Below, piece by piece: positions 12,161 to 25,923 of a DNA stretch of 64,000 bases; the first letter of the stretch is position 1, and the number at the start of each line of letters is the position of its first letter. The notes below the pieces were generated by a model that saw nothing but the letters and a program-made list of their open reading frames with translations, ran no database searches and was not told the origin of the DNA. Position numbers and translations under genes: made by a program. The DNA is from Cymbidium sinense (taxonomy: Eukaryota; Streptophyta; Magnoliopsida; Asparagales; Orchidaceae): positions 31,711,906-31,775,905 of the forward strand of contig CM038221.1 of NCBI GenBank assembly GCA_021442155.1, in the 5' to 3' direction.

Positions 12161-14314
12161 CTATCAAATGGATTCCAAATTCAATGAAACTTGGCCAAAC
12201 CTAGTTTCTCCACATACCCAACTTGTCCAAAGTGGAAAAATAGAAAAATGGCCATTCTACCCCTAGGTCATAGAACAAATTTTAGCCTAACCCATGGGTA
12301 ATTTGGTCATACCCTCTTCACAATCACTCGAGGCTTTCCTAAAAGCTCAAGGGGACCTAGTGATGAGTGGTGCACCTAACTCAATGGGTTTAGGTCAGCC
12401 CATTTGGTCCCTAGACCAAACTCGACCACTTAGCTTAAAATTGAATTTTTAAATTCCCTCTTAAGCTCAATTCAAGCACATGGGAAGTTGGCAATCCATT
12501 CCTTGGATCAAATCAACTGTGTGTGCACTCAAAATAGTCAAAACAACCTCTCCAATATGGTCAATTGGATCAAAATGACAACTCATGGTTGTCGATTGCC
12601 ATGGGGAGATATACTCCCCTAATTTTGAAATTTTAGACCCTTGATTGAAGCTAAGAAACCTAGAGCAATCATCAGAGAGCACTCCCAAGCTTCTTAGAGA
12701 GGAATTCCCTATTTCTCAATTTTTGAGCAAAATTGGGGAGAGTGAATTGCCAATTTCTTCCACTCATTTTGAATCCAATTACTCTTGCACACTCCATCAG
12801 AGGGTTAAGTCAAATCTGTTTAAGCTCTCTCTGAAGTTCTAGAGGAAAAGAAGAGCTCAATTGGATCAAAGTTGAAGCCTAGCAAGGGGGAGTTGGTCCA
12901 CCTATTGATCCACTCAATCCCAAAGCCTAAGAATTTCAACAAGGCTTCGTCTCCACCAGACGAAGCTACCTCATCGATCTTGAGTGCTAGTGATCACCTC
13001 CGGTGAGGTATGAAATTTTTTTCGATCACTAAACTCAATGTGGTGTGGAGCTTTGTGAAGGAAATCTTCACCTCATCGAATTTTGACCGTTGGATTTGCC
13101 GCTCTATATCTCTAGATGGTGTGGGTTAAAATTTGTGTGATTCCATGCTAGATCAAGCTTGGATCTTCCCCTTGATCATGGAAGGTCTCTATTGATCATG
13201 GGGAATAACTTGGCTCATCTCAGCCATCCATCTGCACATTTTAGATGGATGATTGAGATTATTTAACATGTTTAGATCTCATTTATCCTTTATAAACCAC
13301 AGGGGAGATCCTCAACCATCCGATCTTTGATTGGACGACAGAGAATTTAAGCGTGTGCACCGCCGCCGCCTTTGTGAGGTGACAACTTAAGTTATCCCCT
13401 CTCGCCACATGTAAAGCATTGACCACGCATGGGTCGTGAGCTAAGATTAATCGATTAGTTAAATGCATTAATTAATTCTAATTAATTCAAAACTCTAGAT
13501 TCATAATTCCCTAGAAAATCAAAATAAAAGGAAAAATGCTATGAAAAGATAATTTCATCTAGAATATTTTAAAAATGATTTCAATGGATTTTGAATTACT
13601 CTTTCCTCTGAATTTGGGTTTCTTTGGGAATCTTAATTAGTCAATTATCTTTTAATTAGGTCATCAATTAATCTCAAATTTTTGGAGTTTATTTTAGGGG
13701 ATGACCTCTACCTCCCCTAATCTTCTTTAGAATTATTGAGGGCTCGATTGGGGAAATTGCTATCTCATTATCTAATTATCCATTTCATGTAATTAAGCAT
13801 AATTAGGGTATGATTAGTGGATTTACCCTATGATTATGGTTAAGGTCCGGTGGTAGTGGGAGGTTTATGGAATAATTTTGGGGCATTTCCCTAAGCTATT
13901 CCTAAACCCCTCTTCTTAATCTCCTCTTAATTAAGGGTTAATTCATTAATTATCCCCTTAATCAATTTTCAAAAATTCTAAAAAAGTTTCATAACTTAAT
14001 TAATCTACCTTAGGTATATGCTTAGGTGTTTAATAGCCTAATTTTAATTAAAGAAAATCAAAATATCATTCACATGTGTGAAAGGGTATTTTGAAATTAC
14101 TTAAGCTAAACCCCTTAGCTTAATTAACTTTTAATTGTGAGCCAAATTGCATTAGGCCTTTTCATTATTAGGTGCATTATAAATTTAAATTCCTTGTGGG
14201 TTTTATGTCATCTCATTGGCTCATAATTATTTAGTTAATTCTTCTAAGGTGGTGTAGGTAAGTTAATTAAGCCACTTAATTCATAACCTAATCATAAAAT
14301 GGATCAATTATCTA

Positions 14315-14318
<4 letters not shown>

Positions 14319-14393
<75 letters not shown>
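14319..14393. repeat. (AT)n microsatellite in unit C
   Basis: Alternating AT runs through this stretch with one AAAA interruption at about 14,361. It is absent at the corresponding place in unit B, so it arose after the units separated. Confidence 0.95.
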
Positions 14394-14394
<1 letters not shown>

Positions 14395-16420
14395 TGGGAA
14401 TGGGTTAGGAATAGCAAACTCATTTCACCTTTTCAAAATTAAATCAAACTTCAAACTAAACAAAAATCATTTTGAAATTCACTTTGATTTTTCTAAATTT
14501 TCTTATTCTATAAGAATGTCTTTAGGATTTAAGTAAAGTGAGTTTGTTTACATGCTTTCATTATTTTGAATCTTTCCCAACAATGTTAAGCTGTATGCCA
14601 TGTGTTTTCATACATTCATAATTTCATTTCTTAAAATTTATAATGAAATTATTTACTTTATGTTAAATTTGTATGTGTTGGCTAAAGTAGAAATATGAAT
14701 GACTATTATCACTACTAAATCTAAATTATTTTCAAAACTTATAAATGAAATATCAAATCTGAAAGTATGCTACTTATATTTTAATTATAAGCTTGCATGT
14801 GAAATATTATAAAGGTATGCTTAGTATAGGTTTTCTTTCTTTCCTATATTGGTATAATTTTGAATAGGAATTTTGGTGAGATATAAGGTTCATTTGAAAA
14901 GGACCTAATACTCACCTAACTTTATATTATATTCATCCCTATGCTACCATATAAGAGGGGTTACCCACACTTACGTACATAAATTGCATAAACAAAACAA
15001 ATCTATTAAGCAACTTTTGCATCTTCCTTTTCTATTTCATTTCTTTTATATGTATATTTGTATTTAAGGAAAGAGGTATATTAGTCTGGATAATCCCAAG
15101 GTTATGAGGCTTTAAGTGGTCCTAAATAGGTCTTGTATCTTACACCTCTAGTTAACAATAGCGTTGTACTCACTTATGCCTTTCTTACTTTCATGTATGT
15201 TATGAAATATTGGATAAGGAAAACCTTTTCTACTTAAGAAAAATCATGCATATTCAACTTCTAAATTTTCTTAAATGGATTACTTAGTATGTATGATAAA
15301 GTGTGTTAACTACTCTCATTTGCATGTATAGATATGCTTAAGGTCCATCCATATGCATGTTATATATGTTGGGAAATAAATGAAGTAATGTGTGTTATGT
15401 GAATTTTGATTCATTTTATTTAATCTTAAAATACCTTTCTTTTTGAATATGTTTGTTTAGAGTTTATCTAACCTTAGGATTAATTAAAAGATGTAATCAA
15501 AATATTTACCTAAATAAAACTAAAACATGAACCTACTTTAAGAAATTACTTAAAGTTAGGGGAGGAAAGAGATTTTTTCTTCTCGTTCCCTCTCTTCATA
15601 ACTTAGTAATTATTTGTAGGTTTCACTTAAATCAAATTAAAATATGAAATAAAACTAACCCAAAATACTTAAAAAACTTAAATGAAACCCTCCTCTAAGT
15701 TGAACATGTTCTTCACACTTAGAAAATTTAAATCTAAAGCTATAGCTAAGCATACCACAAAGCCTTAGCACACACATTAGCCTAAGTCACCACTTCTAGC
15801 CTTAGGTTAGGTGGTGCATGGTTTGATGTATATTTTATTTTTTGATATATATATTTTAGACATGTTAGGGTGTATGCTCATAGAATGAATGGTAGGATGT
15901 AGTCTAATTATATTTTCTGGAGGATGCTTAAGGGTGCATAAATAAAAATATAAATACTTTTGCTTGTAGGCGCTTTATACCCCTAAGCATAATCCATAGG
16001 CTCGGTGGACTTAGTCACCTATATGTGGGGTGATAAGTCCAATATACATGCTTGAGATTTATGTAGTGTGTTTTAGCTAACATTTATTTTGCAAGTGTTA
16101 GTTAGATTTCCACTTTTCCTTTTCATGTAAAATTTGTATAATTAAGATTTTGGAATGATTTATTTTGGGGATTATGATGAACATTGGTCATAAGATTCTA
16201 TCTTATGCACCATGTGAAGCCTTGGAGGATCCACTTTCCAACTATCCAAAGGAGGAACCAAAGGAAGAAAGAAAGAAGAAAGAAGAATAAAGCTTGAAGA
16301 CCCCCATAACAATGAATTCCTTTACTTAAATTGTAATATTCATTTGTAATTCGGGTTGTATAAGGGTAGAGCTCGGCTACCCATATTTGATATTTTCGTG
16401 TTTGTGTGGTGGTGCCCAAC

Positions 16421-19400
16421 CACAACGATCATTTATTCTTTTTGCGATTAGCTTTATAAATTATTTGATGATTTATTTAGCTTTTGCATTAAGTGGCATG
16501 CTTTTCCTAGTTTCTTTCTTGCTTTATGTATGGCCTGGATGAGGATTAGGCTCCTTAAGAAAAAATAAATCTTTTACCCAAGTTAAACAACTCAAATAAA
16601 AATTAAACAACTCATAACCTCACTTAAAGCTTTAGGTTTAAAATCAAGATAAAAGAATTAGCAACCCCTTAGCTGGATGAGTATTTCTTTATAATATCAT
16701 GCACAAATGCATCTTATTTCACTCTTGATTGGAGGGCTTCCACCTTTGCCAAAGAACCCGGCTTGACCTTTGAGGGCTGTGGTAGAAACTCACCTCCTCC
16801 CTTTTCGCTGATTTTGGCCAACAATCTGATTTATCATGCATTAGTCATAAAATCCTATCGAAGTCATTGTCTAAAATGAAAATAAAATGAAATTTGAAAT
16901 ACAATAGATTTAGGTAATTTGAAGCATGTCCCTTTACATGATCTAGTCTCTTTAGGGAGTGAGTTTAAGGACTTGGTCTCTTTCTAAATAATAACAGCAT
17001 AACTATCTTGCATAAGCATAAAGACTTGCCTACATGTATTTAAAATCGTAGGAGGAGAGTTGGTGCCACCCAGCATGTAAGTCCAAGCTATTGGGTGGTT
17101 TGTCCTCTCTTGTGGAGGCAAACCAATTACCCATTTTCTCCTTAGATTTAGGTAGTGCTTCTGGCCCTCGTCAAAGCTTCCTAGATTTAGGTTCTGAGGT
17201 TGCTTCTCCCCTTTGTGGGTCATAAGCATAATTACTCATATCATAGGCATTTCCTTAATCTTATGTTAAGGAATCTTAAGTCCTAAAATTATAATGAAAA
17301 ATACAACTCAAACAAACTAAATCAATTTTCAAAATATAAAGCCCAATTTTAGGACAGTTTGAGATGCTCGTTAGGTTTCCTAGCATCGTGGGCATCTCCT
17401 ACTTATCTCTCATTTTGGCTTCGATATAATAACTCCCTCTTTTGATAATCTTATTTGATCTTCAAACATAAATCAATCGATTGATAGTCCTTTCCTATTA
17501 AAATCTTCAAAGATAATTATCATTTACCTTAATCGAGAGTTTTCCTAAGGGATCCCGCCCCTAGGATGTAACTATGGGGCTTGCCCTCAGAACTTAATGA
17601 ACCGAGTTTAAAATAAACTTTTCTTTACTTTTCTATGTAAAACAGGAAAAGAATCTCTGGTACATATATAGACCCATCGTCCTGAGGAGTCCTTATTGAG
17701 GTGATTTGTTCCATTAAAGGGTAGTGACTGCTCTTCGAGATAGTACACTATTTTGATGATGTATCGATCATCTCAATATTAAGGATCTGCATGCATGCCT
17801 TACCAAGATGAATTCCTATAAGGGTCTTGTCCTCTCTCATTTCTCACCAACAGATTTGAGAGGTGACTCCCCCTCCTATAAGAATTTTTCTCCACAGGGC
17901 TACAAGCATAAATCCTCACCTCTTAGATATTTTCATGATCTTATATCGTGGAATTATAAGTCCTAGATTTTTAATAAAAATTCAACTCAAAAAAATAATT
18001 CTCTTCAAAAATATAAAGCCCAACCATAGGATTATTTGGGATGCTTGCTAGGTTTCCTAGCATCGTGAGCATCTCTTACTTATCTCCCTTTGGTTTCGAT
18101 AATAACTATCTCCTTTTGATCAATCCCACTTGATATTCTAAAAATAACCAATTGATTCATAGTCCTATCTTTGAAATCTTTGGAGACAACAATCATTTAT
18201 CTTAATCGAGAGTATTCCTAAAGAATCTTATTCCTTAGGATGTAATTAACTATAGGGGCTTGCTTCCACAAGGAACTTAACGAACCCAGTTTAAAATAAA
18301 CCATACTTAACTTTTTCATGTAAAGTAGGGGAAGAATCTTTGGTACATACGAAGACCCATAGTCCTTAGGAGTCCTTATTAAGGTGATTATGTCTATTGT
18401 AAGATGGCGACTTCTATCTCTCGAGATAGTACATCATTCTTCAATGTCGTACATGATCTATAATATCATGGATCTACGTGTGGTGCCCAACACAAGAAGT
18501 GTTATCTTTGTTCTTCATTTTGTTTTTTCTCAAAAAGATAGAATGAAGAGTGAAGATAATTATTTCACCATAATGGGGGATCTCCATCCTTGCACTATAA
18601 GGGAATGCTTGACCTGTGAGGGCATCCCTTGTGGTGGAGAACATCTCATTCTCACTAATTTAGCCAATAACTCTCTTTCATCATACATTTAGGCATAAAA
18701 ATCCCAAGCCTTTGTCTAAATGAACGTGTCAAAATGAACTAAAAATTATAAATTTTTGCATTTGAGATTAAATCATATGCTCATAGCACTCATGCTCTAG
18801 TCTCTTAGGAAGTGAGTTTAAGACTTTAATTTTTTTCAATTAAATAACATCCTAACTATCTTGCACTTTCATAAGACTTGCCTACATGAATTTAAATTAT
18901 ATGAGGTATTAAGCGGCCACCTGGTGATTGTAAAAGTTAGATGGTTTACTCTCTTGTGGAGATAAACCCTTATGTCCCCTCTTCGCTTAGATTTAGGTCA
19001 TGCTCTAACTTATGTTAAAGCTTCCTAAATTTAGGATCCGAGGTCACTAATTTTCTTTGGGCTACAAGCATAAATTCTCAGCTATTAGGCATTTCCATAA
19101 TCTTATGTTGATAGATTATATGCCATAACAATCTAATAAAAATTCAACTTAAATAAATAAATCTCTTCACTTTCAAATATATAAAGCCTCATAATAGGAT
19201 AGACTGTAATGCTTACTAGGTTTCCTAGTACTATGAGCATTTCCTACTTTCTCCCTTTAGATTCCAAAAATAAGTCTTCTCCTTGAACAATCTCACTTGA
19301 TTTTTTAAAATAGTCAATTTATTGATAATCTATCCTTGAAATCTTTGGAGACAATAATTTCCTACTTTAATCGAGAGTATTCTTAAGGAATCCATATTCC

Positions 19401-19649
19401 TTAGGATGTAATTAACTATGGAGGCTTGCCTCTATAAGAAAATTAAAAACCTGGCTTAAAATAAACTATACTTTACTTTTCCATGTAAAGTAGGAGAAAG
19501 ATCTCTAGTATATACGAAGACCCATCTTGTCTTAGGAGTTCTTATTAAGTGATTAGGTCCATTGTAAGGTGATGTTTCTATCTCTCGAGATAGAACATCA
19601 CATCTTAATATCATACCCGATCACTTCAATAAGTATCCCCTATGATCTA
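16421..19649 (+). repeat. Degenerate tandem repeats downstream of unit C
   Basis: A large module repeats at about 1.85-kb spacing: GACTTGCCTACATG occurs near 17,025 and 18,870. A smaller part occurs three times, with CTAGGTTTCCTAG near 17,370, 18,050 and 19,215 and AATCGAGAGT near 17,535, 18,205 and 19,370. Each copy ends with a TCTCGAGATAG or TCTTCGAGATAG phrase. No open frame of note is present. The sequence continues the segment seen after unit B, so it is probably the non-coding interior or 3' flank of the same retroelement. Confidence 0.6.
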
Positions 19650-20934
19650 TGTTGTGTCCACCCCACATCCGAAAATAAATACCACAAACATCAAACAATT
19701 TTATAGGTTACCATAAAAGAATAAGAAATCAGTACACCCCTAAAAGAGAAAAATGGGTAGCAAGCTCTACCCTTATACAACCCAAAATTATAAAATAATA
19801 TTACAATTGAAATTGAATACATGCTATGGGGTTTTCATTCTTTTCTTTTCCTCCTTCATTCTTTCTTCTTCTTTGATTTAATTTGCTCTAAGGCATCACA
19901 GGGCACCCCAGGACTAAGCCTTCTAGCCAACACTCATTCTAATCCCCCATATCACTAATCCTAATTCTATTACAAAATTACATTCTTATAGGGAAAGTAA
20001 ATCTAACTACACCTGTAAAATAGAAGTTAGCTAAACATACAAATAATCTCAAATAATTATATTTATAATTTAGACTTAGCACCCTGCACATGGATAACTA
20101 AGTCTACCTGTCCTAACTTAGATTATGCTTAGGGGAATAAATATCCTACAAAGAGAGCATTTATATTTATATTTTTTTAGCGGCCCCTTAAGCATAATCC
20201 CCTACAGAAAGCAAGATTAGGCTTATAACGGCCTAACATTCAGTCTACAAAACATACACCATAACATCCAGTCTAAAATATTACATCATAAAATAAAATA
20301 TACATCACACATATATCGCCCTAACTTAGGACTAGCAGTGGCAGCTTAATTCTAATGTGTGTGCTAAGACTTCATGTGGTATGTCTTACTAAGCATTAAA
20401 GTTATGATTTTCTAAATTTGAAAAGTTTAATTTAATCATTAAGGTTGGTTTCATTTCAAGTTGTTTAATTGACTTGTCAATTTTGATTTATGTTTTGTTC
20501 TATTTCATTTGATTTACACTTAACATATAAATGTTATTAAGAGAAGAAATGGGATTTCCCTCTTTCATCTCTACCTTAAGCTACTTTCTAAAGTACATTA
20601 ATTTGGTTTAGTTCTCTTTAGTGAATGGCTTATTGAACGTTTTTTTATTAATCTTAAGTTTAGGTTAACCTTTAATAATTTTATGCAATATGAAAGGCAT
20701 CTGAAGATTAATGTAGTTGGATTACTATCATATAGCACATGCTAAATCATTTCTTCCCATCACTTATTAACATGCATATGATTTAATCCTTAACATACAT
20801 ATACATACAATATATATTTTGGCACACTTAAATGAGGGATGAATGCATATATTTAGAATTTATATTTTTGTTTGATTTAATTATTTATACATGTGAATTA
20901 AAGCTCTATCCAAATTCTCATACATAAATACATA

Positions 20935-21575
20935 AGAGTGAAATTAAATAAGTACGTGCCTTTATTAATCAGGGAAGTGAGATAATCAAATGACCTCCTT
21001 AGGGCTACTTAAAGCCTCTATTCCTGGGATGTCCAAACTATATACTTATTAGCATTCAAACACATGTAGATTTATATATATGAATTATAAGAAAGAGAGA
21101 ATTACCTTCACATGTAATACATTTTAGTTATTTAAATGATAATGGATGTATGCATTTTTAATAGAAAAGAAGATTATCATTCTTTAATTAAACACACATA
21201 TACATGTAATAAAATATGTAAGCAAGTACGTGCCATTGTTAACTAGGAAAGAAATATACCTCCTTGGGGCTACTTAAAGCCTCGTATTCCTGGGATGTCC
21301 AAACTATATACTTGTTATCTTGAATACATACATATATATACATAATTAGAAGAATGAAAATCATGCAATGATTGTATTTTATTTGATTGAATTATTTATG
21401 CATATGAATTAAAGCTCTATCTAAATTATAATATCAAAATACATAGGGATGAAGTTAAATAAGTACGTGCCTTTGTTAACCAGGGAAGTGAGGTAATCAA
21501 ATGACCTCCTTGGGGCTACTTAAAGCCTCGTATTCTCGGGATGTCCAAACCATATACTTATTAACATTCAAACTT
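20935..21575 (-). repeat. Three ~240-270-bp tandem copies inside unit D
   Basis: The block with AAGTACGTGCC and, later, GGGCTACTTAAAGCCTC and GGGATGTCCAAAC occurs three times, starting near 20,951, 21,221 and 21,463. Units B and C each have a single copy (near 7,950 and 15,080). This is a unit-specific triplication. Confidence 0.8.
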
Positions 21576-24059
21576 ATGTAAATTAATATATAAATTTAAG
21601 AAAGAGAGCTTCACATTCATATGATTAGGCTATAAGTACATACAAATCCTATATATCTATAACTATCATCACTCCAAATGTTATTATCAATTTATAAGCA
21701 TTGAAAAATAAATTTAGATTTACTAGTGATAATAGCCATACATTTAATAAATTAAGCCAACACATGCAAGTTTATATAAATAAATTTCATTTGATTCATT
21801 TAGATTTGAAAAGACGAATGCATGAAGTCACATGACATACAACATTTAAAGTGATTGATAAGTAATCGCTAAACATAAACATGTGATTTATTCAACTACA
21901 CTAATTTTTAAAGACAATCACATCAAATAAAATTATTCAAAGAAAATCAAAGCTTCTTATTAATTTGATTTTTGGATTTGGATTGACTTTAAAGAGGAGA
22001 GATTATTATTTGCTATTGTAATCCCATTCCCATGTTAATAATCATAATTGATTTAAGGAAAGATAATTAGATGAATTAATTAAGTTGGATCATTAATCAA
22101 ATCACTTAATTACCCTTTCCTATGCTTCTTTAATTTGATTAATCATTTAATCATGAGCCACAAATGATATGAACGTGAGAAAATAAAATTGCAATGCTCC
22201 TAAAGAACATAATGCAATTGGCTCATAATTAAAGATTAATTAAGCTAAATAATCTAATTAAGTACTTTTATGATTTTTCCATACTTATGGGTTAATCACA
22301 ATTTTCTTAATAGGTCTTTATATTATTAAACACATAAAGAGGAACCCTTAATCTCATTGTTAATTATCTAAAGTGATTGTGATTTTAATTTGATTTGATT
22401 CAAGTCACTAATTGATTAATTAAGCACTTAATTAATTCCCATATTAACTAATTCTCTTTAATGAAATGAATTTGGATAAATGATTAAGAGAGAGGTCTTA
22501 ATCACTCTCCATCATTATCTCATTGTGAATCAGTGATTAATGAGCTTTAATTAATTAATTTTAATTATTTAGAATATTAATTAAACATTAGTATGATTAA
22601 GAGAGTAATTAAGAGTTGAATCATCAATTACACTAATCCCCTATGCAATAAATTTCAAGAAAATCATGGGAGACAGAGGTCATCCCATTAAATTAACACG
22701 CCAACTTTGGAACCAAATGCCCAAGTAATTAGCTTAATTAAGCTAATTAAATGAGCATTCAAACCCAAATTAAGTCTTAATTACTATTCAAAATCAAATA
22801 GAAATATTTTTAATAAAATTTCCTCTATTTTACCTTTCTAATGAGTATCTATTTGTAATTTTCTGATTTTTTTATAATTAGTTATAATTTTTTAAAGTTT
22901 TAGCCATTAAAATGAATTATTAACCCTTAATTAAGCCTAATCCCATTGGAGCCATGCAGACCGTTGATGTGGAAGCGCTTTCCATGTGGTGCCACGGGAT
23001 TGGTTGTTTTAATCATTCAATGCGGCGCTGACATGGCGGCGGCGGACGTGCTTTCGTCCTTGCCGTTTAATCTAAGATCGGGTGGTGGGGATTAATCCCA
23101 CAGTTCCTAAAAAAATTAATCAAATTTATTCTAACAGAAGATCACGACCGTCCATTTCAATCACGCAAAATGGATGAAGGATGATCCTTCGTCCCTAGAG
23201 TAATGGAAGACAGATACCGTCCACCTTCCTCCACCCAATTTGAGCTCGCTAGAGGTCAGGGAGGCTCGAGATCAATCCAAAATGTTCACAAGGGAAATCC
23301 AAGGGGATCTAACGGTGGATTTCACGTGACATCATACTTTTCTTCAAAAAGGCCCACAAAAAAAAAAAGCTCAGTTTGCCAGAATTTATCTCGTCGGAGT
23401 TTTGGACTGGCAACTAACCAATCGAGGTAGCTTCATTTTGAAGAAGCCCTGCTAAGAAGATAGCACCTTGACTCCTCGCTGATGGCTTCATGGATCAACC
23501 GCCTCTAAAAAACTTGTCAGAGTGAGGCTTGGAGTGGTCTCCGGTGCTCGAATCGCTCGGGGGAAGATCCATTTCGCCTCGCCAGAGCTTAGTGAACATG
23601 TGGATGAAGTTAATTTGGGATTGGTTGGGATTTGGTGGAGTTGGAGCCTTGTCTATTTCGGGCGAGCTCAGTTTCATCGTTGCTGGCTATGGGAAGGCTT
23701 AGGGAGCTTGGGAAATCACTCATGGAGTTTGAAATGAGGTGCTAAAGCTCTTTGATCACTCACTCTCTCTCGAATTGAATCAAATGAGGGGGAGTATATG
23801 CCCTCCTCCCTCAAATCGATGGACTAGATTCTTTCTTCCATTTGTAGCCATCCGACCGATGGAGGTGGCTGAGTGAGCTTAGGTGGCTCGGTTTGAGTGG
23901 AGGAAAGTCTGAGTTGGCTGCCTTGGCTTGTCTCCATCTCCTTTGGATAAGCCAATGAGGGGAGGTGGGTTAACTCACCTCTCCTTGACCAAGGGCTGAC
24001 CTCACCACTTTGGGTCAGGTTAGCCACATAGCCAGGGGTCTATTTTGAGCTTTGGGTGG

Positions 24060-25150
24060 TTGCCAAGTGCAAAGGAGGGTTGTTGACCACATAATTTTAG
24101 ATTTTGTCCTATATAGGCTTTACCCATCGGGTAATGGGTCAATTCAGGTCCAAATTGGGTTGTATTTGATTTGGACTGACCCACGGTGACTTAAGGATGG
24201 GTTATGCCAAATTTCAATGGGTTTGGACAAGGTTTTGATGGTTTGGCTCAATTTGACCATGTAGATCATATTGGGCTAGGTTGGGTCAAGTTGAACAATT
24301 GGTCAAATTAGGTCAAACCAAGGGTTGAGTCAAGTTCAAATGAGTATTTGAAATATTTTGGTTCAATTGGTTAGGTTTAATTTGGCTTGAATTTAGATTT
24401 GACCCATTTGAGTTCATATGGGTCAAATAGGTCAAGTTGACCAATTTGGCCAAATTGGCCAAATTGGCTTGGCTTATGCATTAGTTCATGTTCAATTGAT
24501 CATTGTGTTTTGATTTCAATCAATTTGGATTAGAATGATTTAGGCCAAATTGACCTTTTAGGCCAATTAGGTTAATTGAGTTCAATAAAATTGGGTCCAA
24601 GGCTTTGATCATGTTCAATAATCAATTTAAAATAGATTTGAATCATTGGTTGTAATCAATTTAGATTAGTTTTTTTATTTGACCCAATTTGGTCTTCTAG
24701 GTCAAATTGGGTCAAAGGATCAATGGGTTTATTTTGGCTCAATTGATGGTCAAATCATGTTCAAGAATTGATTTTTGGTTGGTGTGAATCATTGGTTTCA
24801 AATGATTTAGCTTAGGACGATATTTGGTTCATTTGGCTCATGTAGGTTAAGTGGGTTGATTTGGTCAAATGACCAAATTGACTTGGTTTGACCCAATTGA
24901 TGGCAATTGTTCAATCAATGATGATCAACAATTTGGGTTGGATTAAGATTTGGTTCATATAGGTCCTTTAGGTCACTTTGGGTCAAGTGAACCTAAATGG
25001 GTTATTGGCTTGATTTTGGATTGAGTTGAGTTTAGGTATTGATTTGGGATTGGTTTATGGCTTTGGTTGCAATTGATTTGAGTTTGATTGGATTTTGGCT
25101 CATTTGAATTTTTGGGTCAAATGGGTTATGTTAGGTTGATTTAATTGATT
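24060..25150 (-). repeat. W-box-like TTGAC/GTCAA array in unit D
   Basis: This is the inverted counterpart of the arrays in B and C. The plus strand is rich in GGTCAA, TTGGTCAAATT and TTTGACCCA phrases across about 1.1 kb. Confidence 0.55.
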
Positions 25151-25923
25151 TTGGCTTGATTACTTTGATTGTAATTTTTGGTAGAGCTTGGAATGATAAT
25201 TGAAGAATTGATTTGCTTTTGAGAAAATCAACTGAGTTAAGTTTGGATTGAATAGATTTTGGCTAAGTCCATAGGATTAAATCAGGCTTAGGTTTAGATC
25301 ATTTAGATTTGGTTTTAGTTTTGGAGCTTGGATTTGAGTTGGGATTTAATTGGATTTGGTTGTATTGATTTGAGGTTGGATTTTGGCTAAGGAGGTAGGC
25401 CTAAATAAAGGCTAGGTGTTTCAGTCCCAAGGTATAGCCTAATCCTATGGTTAATCCTTCTAAGTCTCTAGGTTTAGATTAAGTGTTCACTTAAATACTA
25501 GAAGTGTCTTATGAATAAAGAGCTCTTAGTGTCTAAAAGACCCTAGATGTATAATAGAAAATTGAATCCTCACTCCAAAAGTGAGGTCAACAGATACCTT
25601 CATATATTTAAAATTGATCTTTTATATGGGTCTATTGCTCACAAGTAGATTTGAACTGTGAATTTTTTATACAAATTAAGATGATGCAAAATCAATTAAT
25701 TCTTTATCTTTCATTGGTGTAAGTATAATGTGGTTGTACCTTTTATAGAAGTAGGTTATGCCATGGATATATCATATATAGAATTAAGCGAAGTTGTGAA
25801 CATATAGGATGTAAATAATAGTGGCTCCATATATGATTTAAGAATAAAGCGTCTATTGGAGATTATAGCCCTAACTTATGACCTTCTTAAAAGTAATAAA
25901 CAAGTTAGGTCTTCTTATTCTTC

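Larger units (their letters stand above)
9957..16420 (+). repeat. Long LTR-like repeat unit C (~6.5 kb, non-coding)
   Basis: It begins TGTTGACCTCATTTTTAGAA, matching the first 20 bases of unit B. It keeps the same order of blocks: subrepeats (10.38-11.0 kb), GTCAA/TTGAC array (11.34-12.15 kb), the ACGAAGCTACCTC block near 12,960, GACCGTTGGAT near 13,083, an (AT)n tract, the GTCTGGATAATCC block near 15,090, and the TATA-like site at 16,357. No coding region is recognisable. The 3' edge is placed near GTGGTGCCCAACCACAAC by comparison with the end of unit D. I did not find a convincing target-site duplication. Confidence 0.6.
19650..25592 (-). repeat. Long LTR-like repeat unit D, inverted (~5.9 kb)
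   Basis: The reverse complement matches units B and C throughout. On the plus strand it starts TGTTGTGTCCACC and ends GTGAGGTCAACA. In element orientation it therefore runs TGTTGACCTCAC...GGTGGACACAACA, with TGTTG/CAACA ends typical of LTRs. A TATA-like site lies ~120 bp from the 3' end, and the GTCAA array and the AAGCTACCTCGAT block are in the expected places. The flanking five bases (ATCTA and GATAC) do not match, so there is no clear target-site duplication. No coding frame was recognised. It could be a solo LTR or half of a rearranged element. Confidence 0.65.

Noticed and set aside
3029..16420. Units B and C as the two LTRs of one simple complete element
   Set aside because: Possible, but the sequence after C repeats and extends beyond the sequence after B, there is no matching target duplication, and the supposed interior is only ~0.7 kb without coding capacity; it is left as an inference.
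18384..18692. 102-codon plus-strand open frame
   Set aside because: It lies within the degenerate tandem repeats; the other copies of the module do not keep this frame open.
23203..24027. Cluster of 60-75-codon frames on both strands in a GC-richer part of unit D
   Set aside because: The corresponding GC-richer parts of units B and C do not keep the frames, so the higher GC alone explains the lack of stops.
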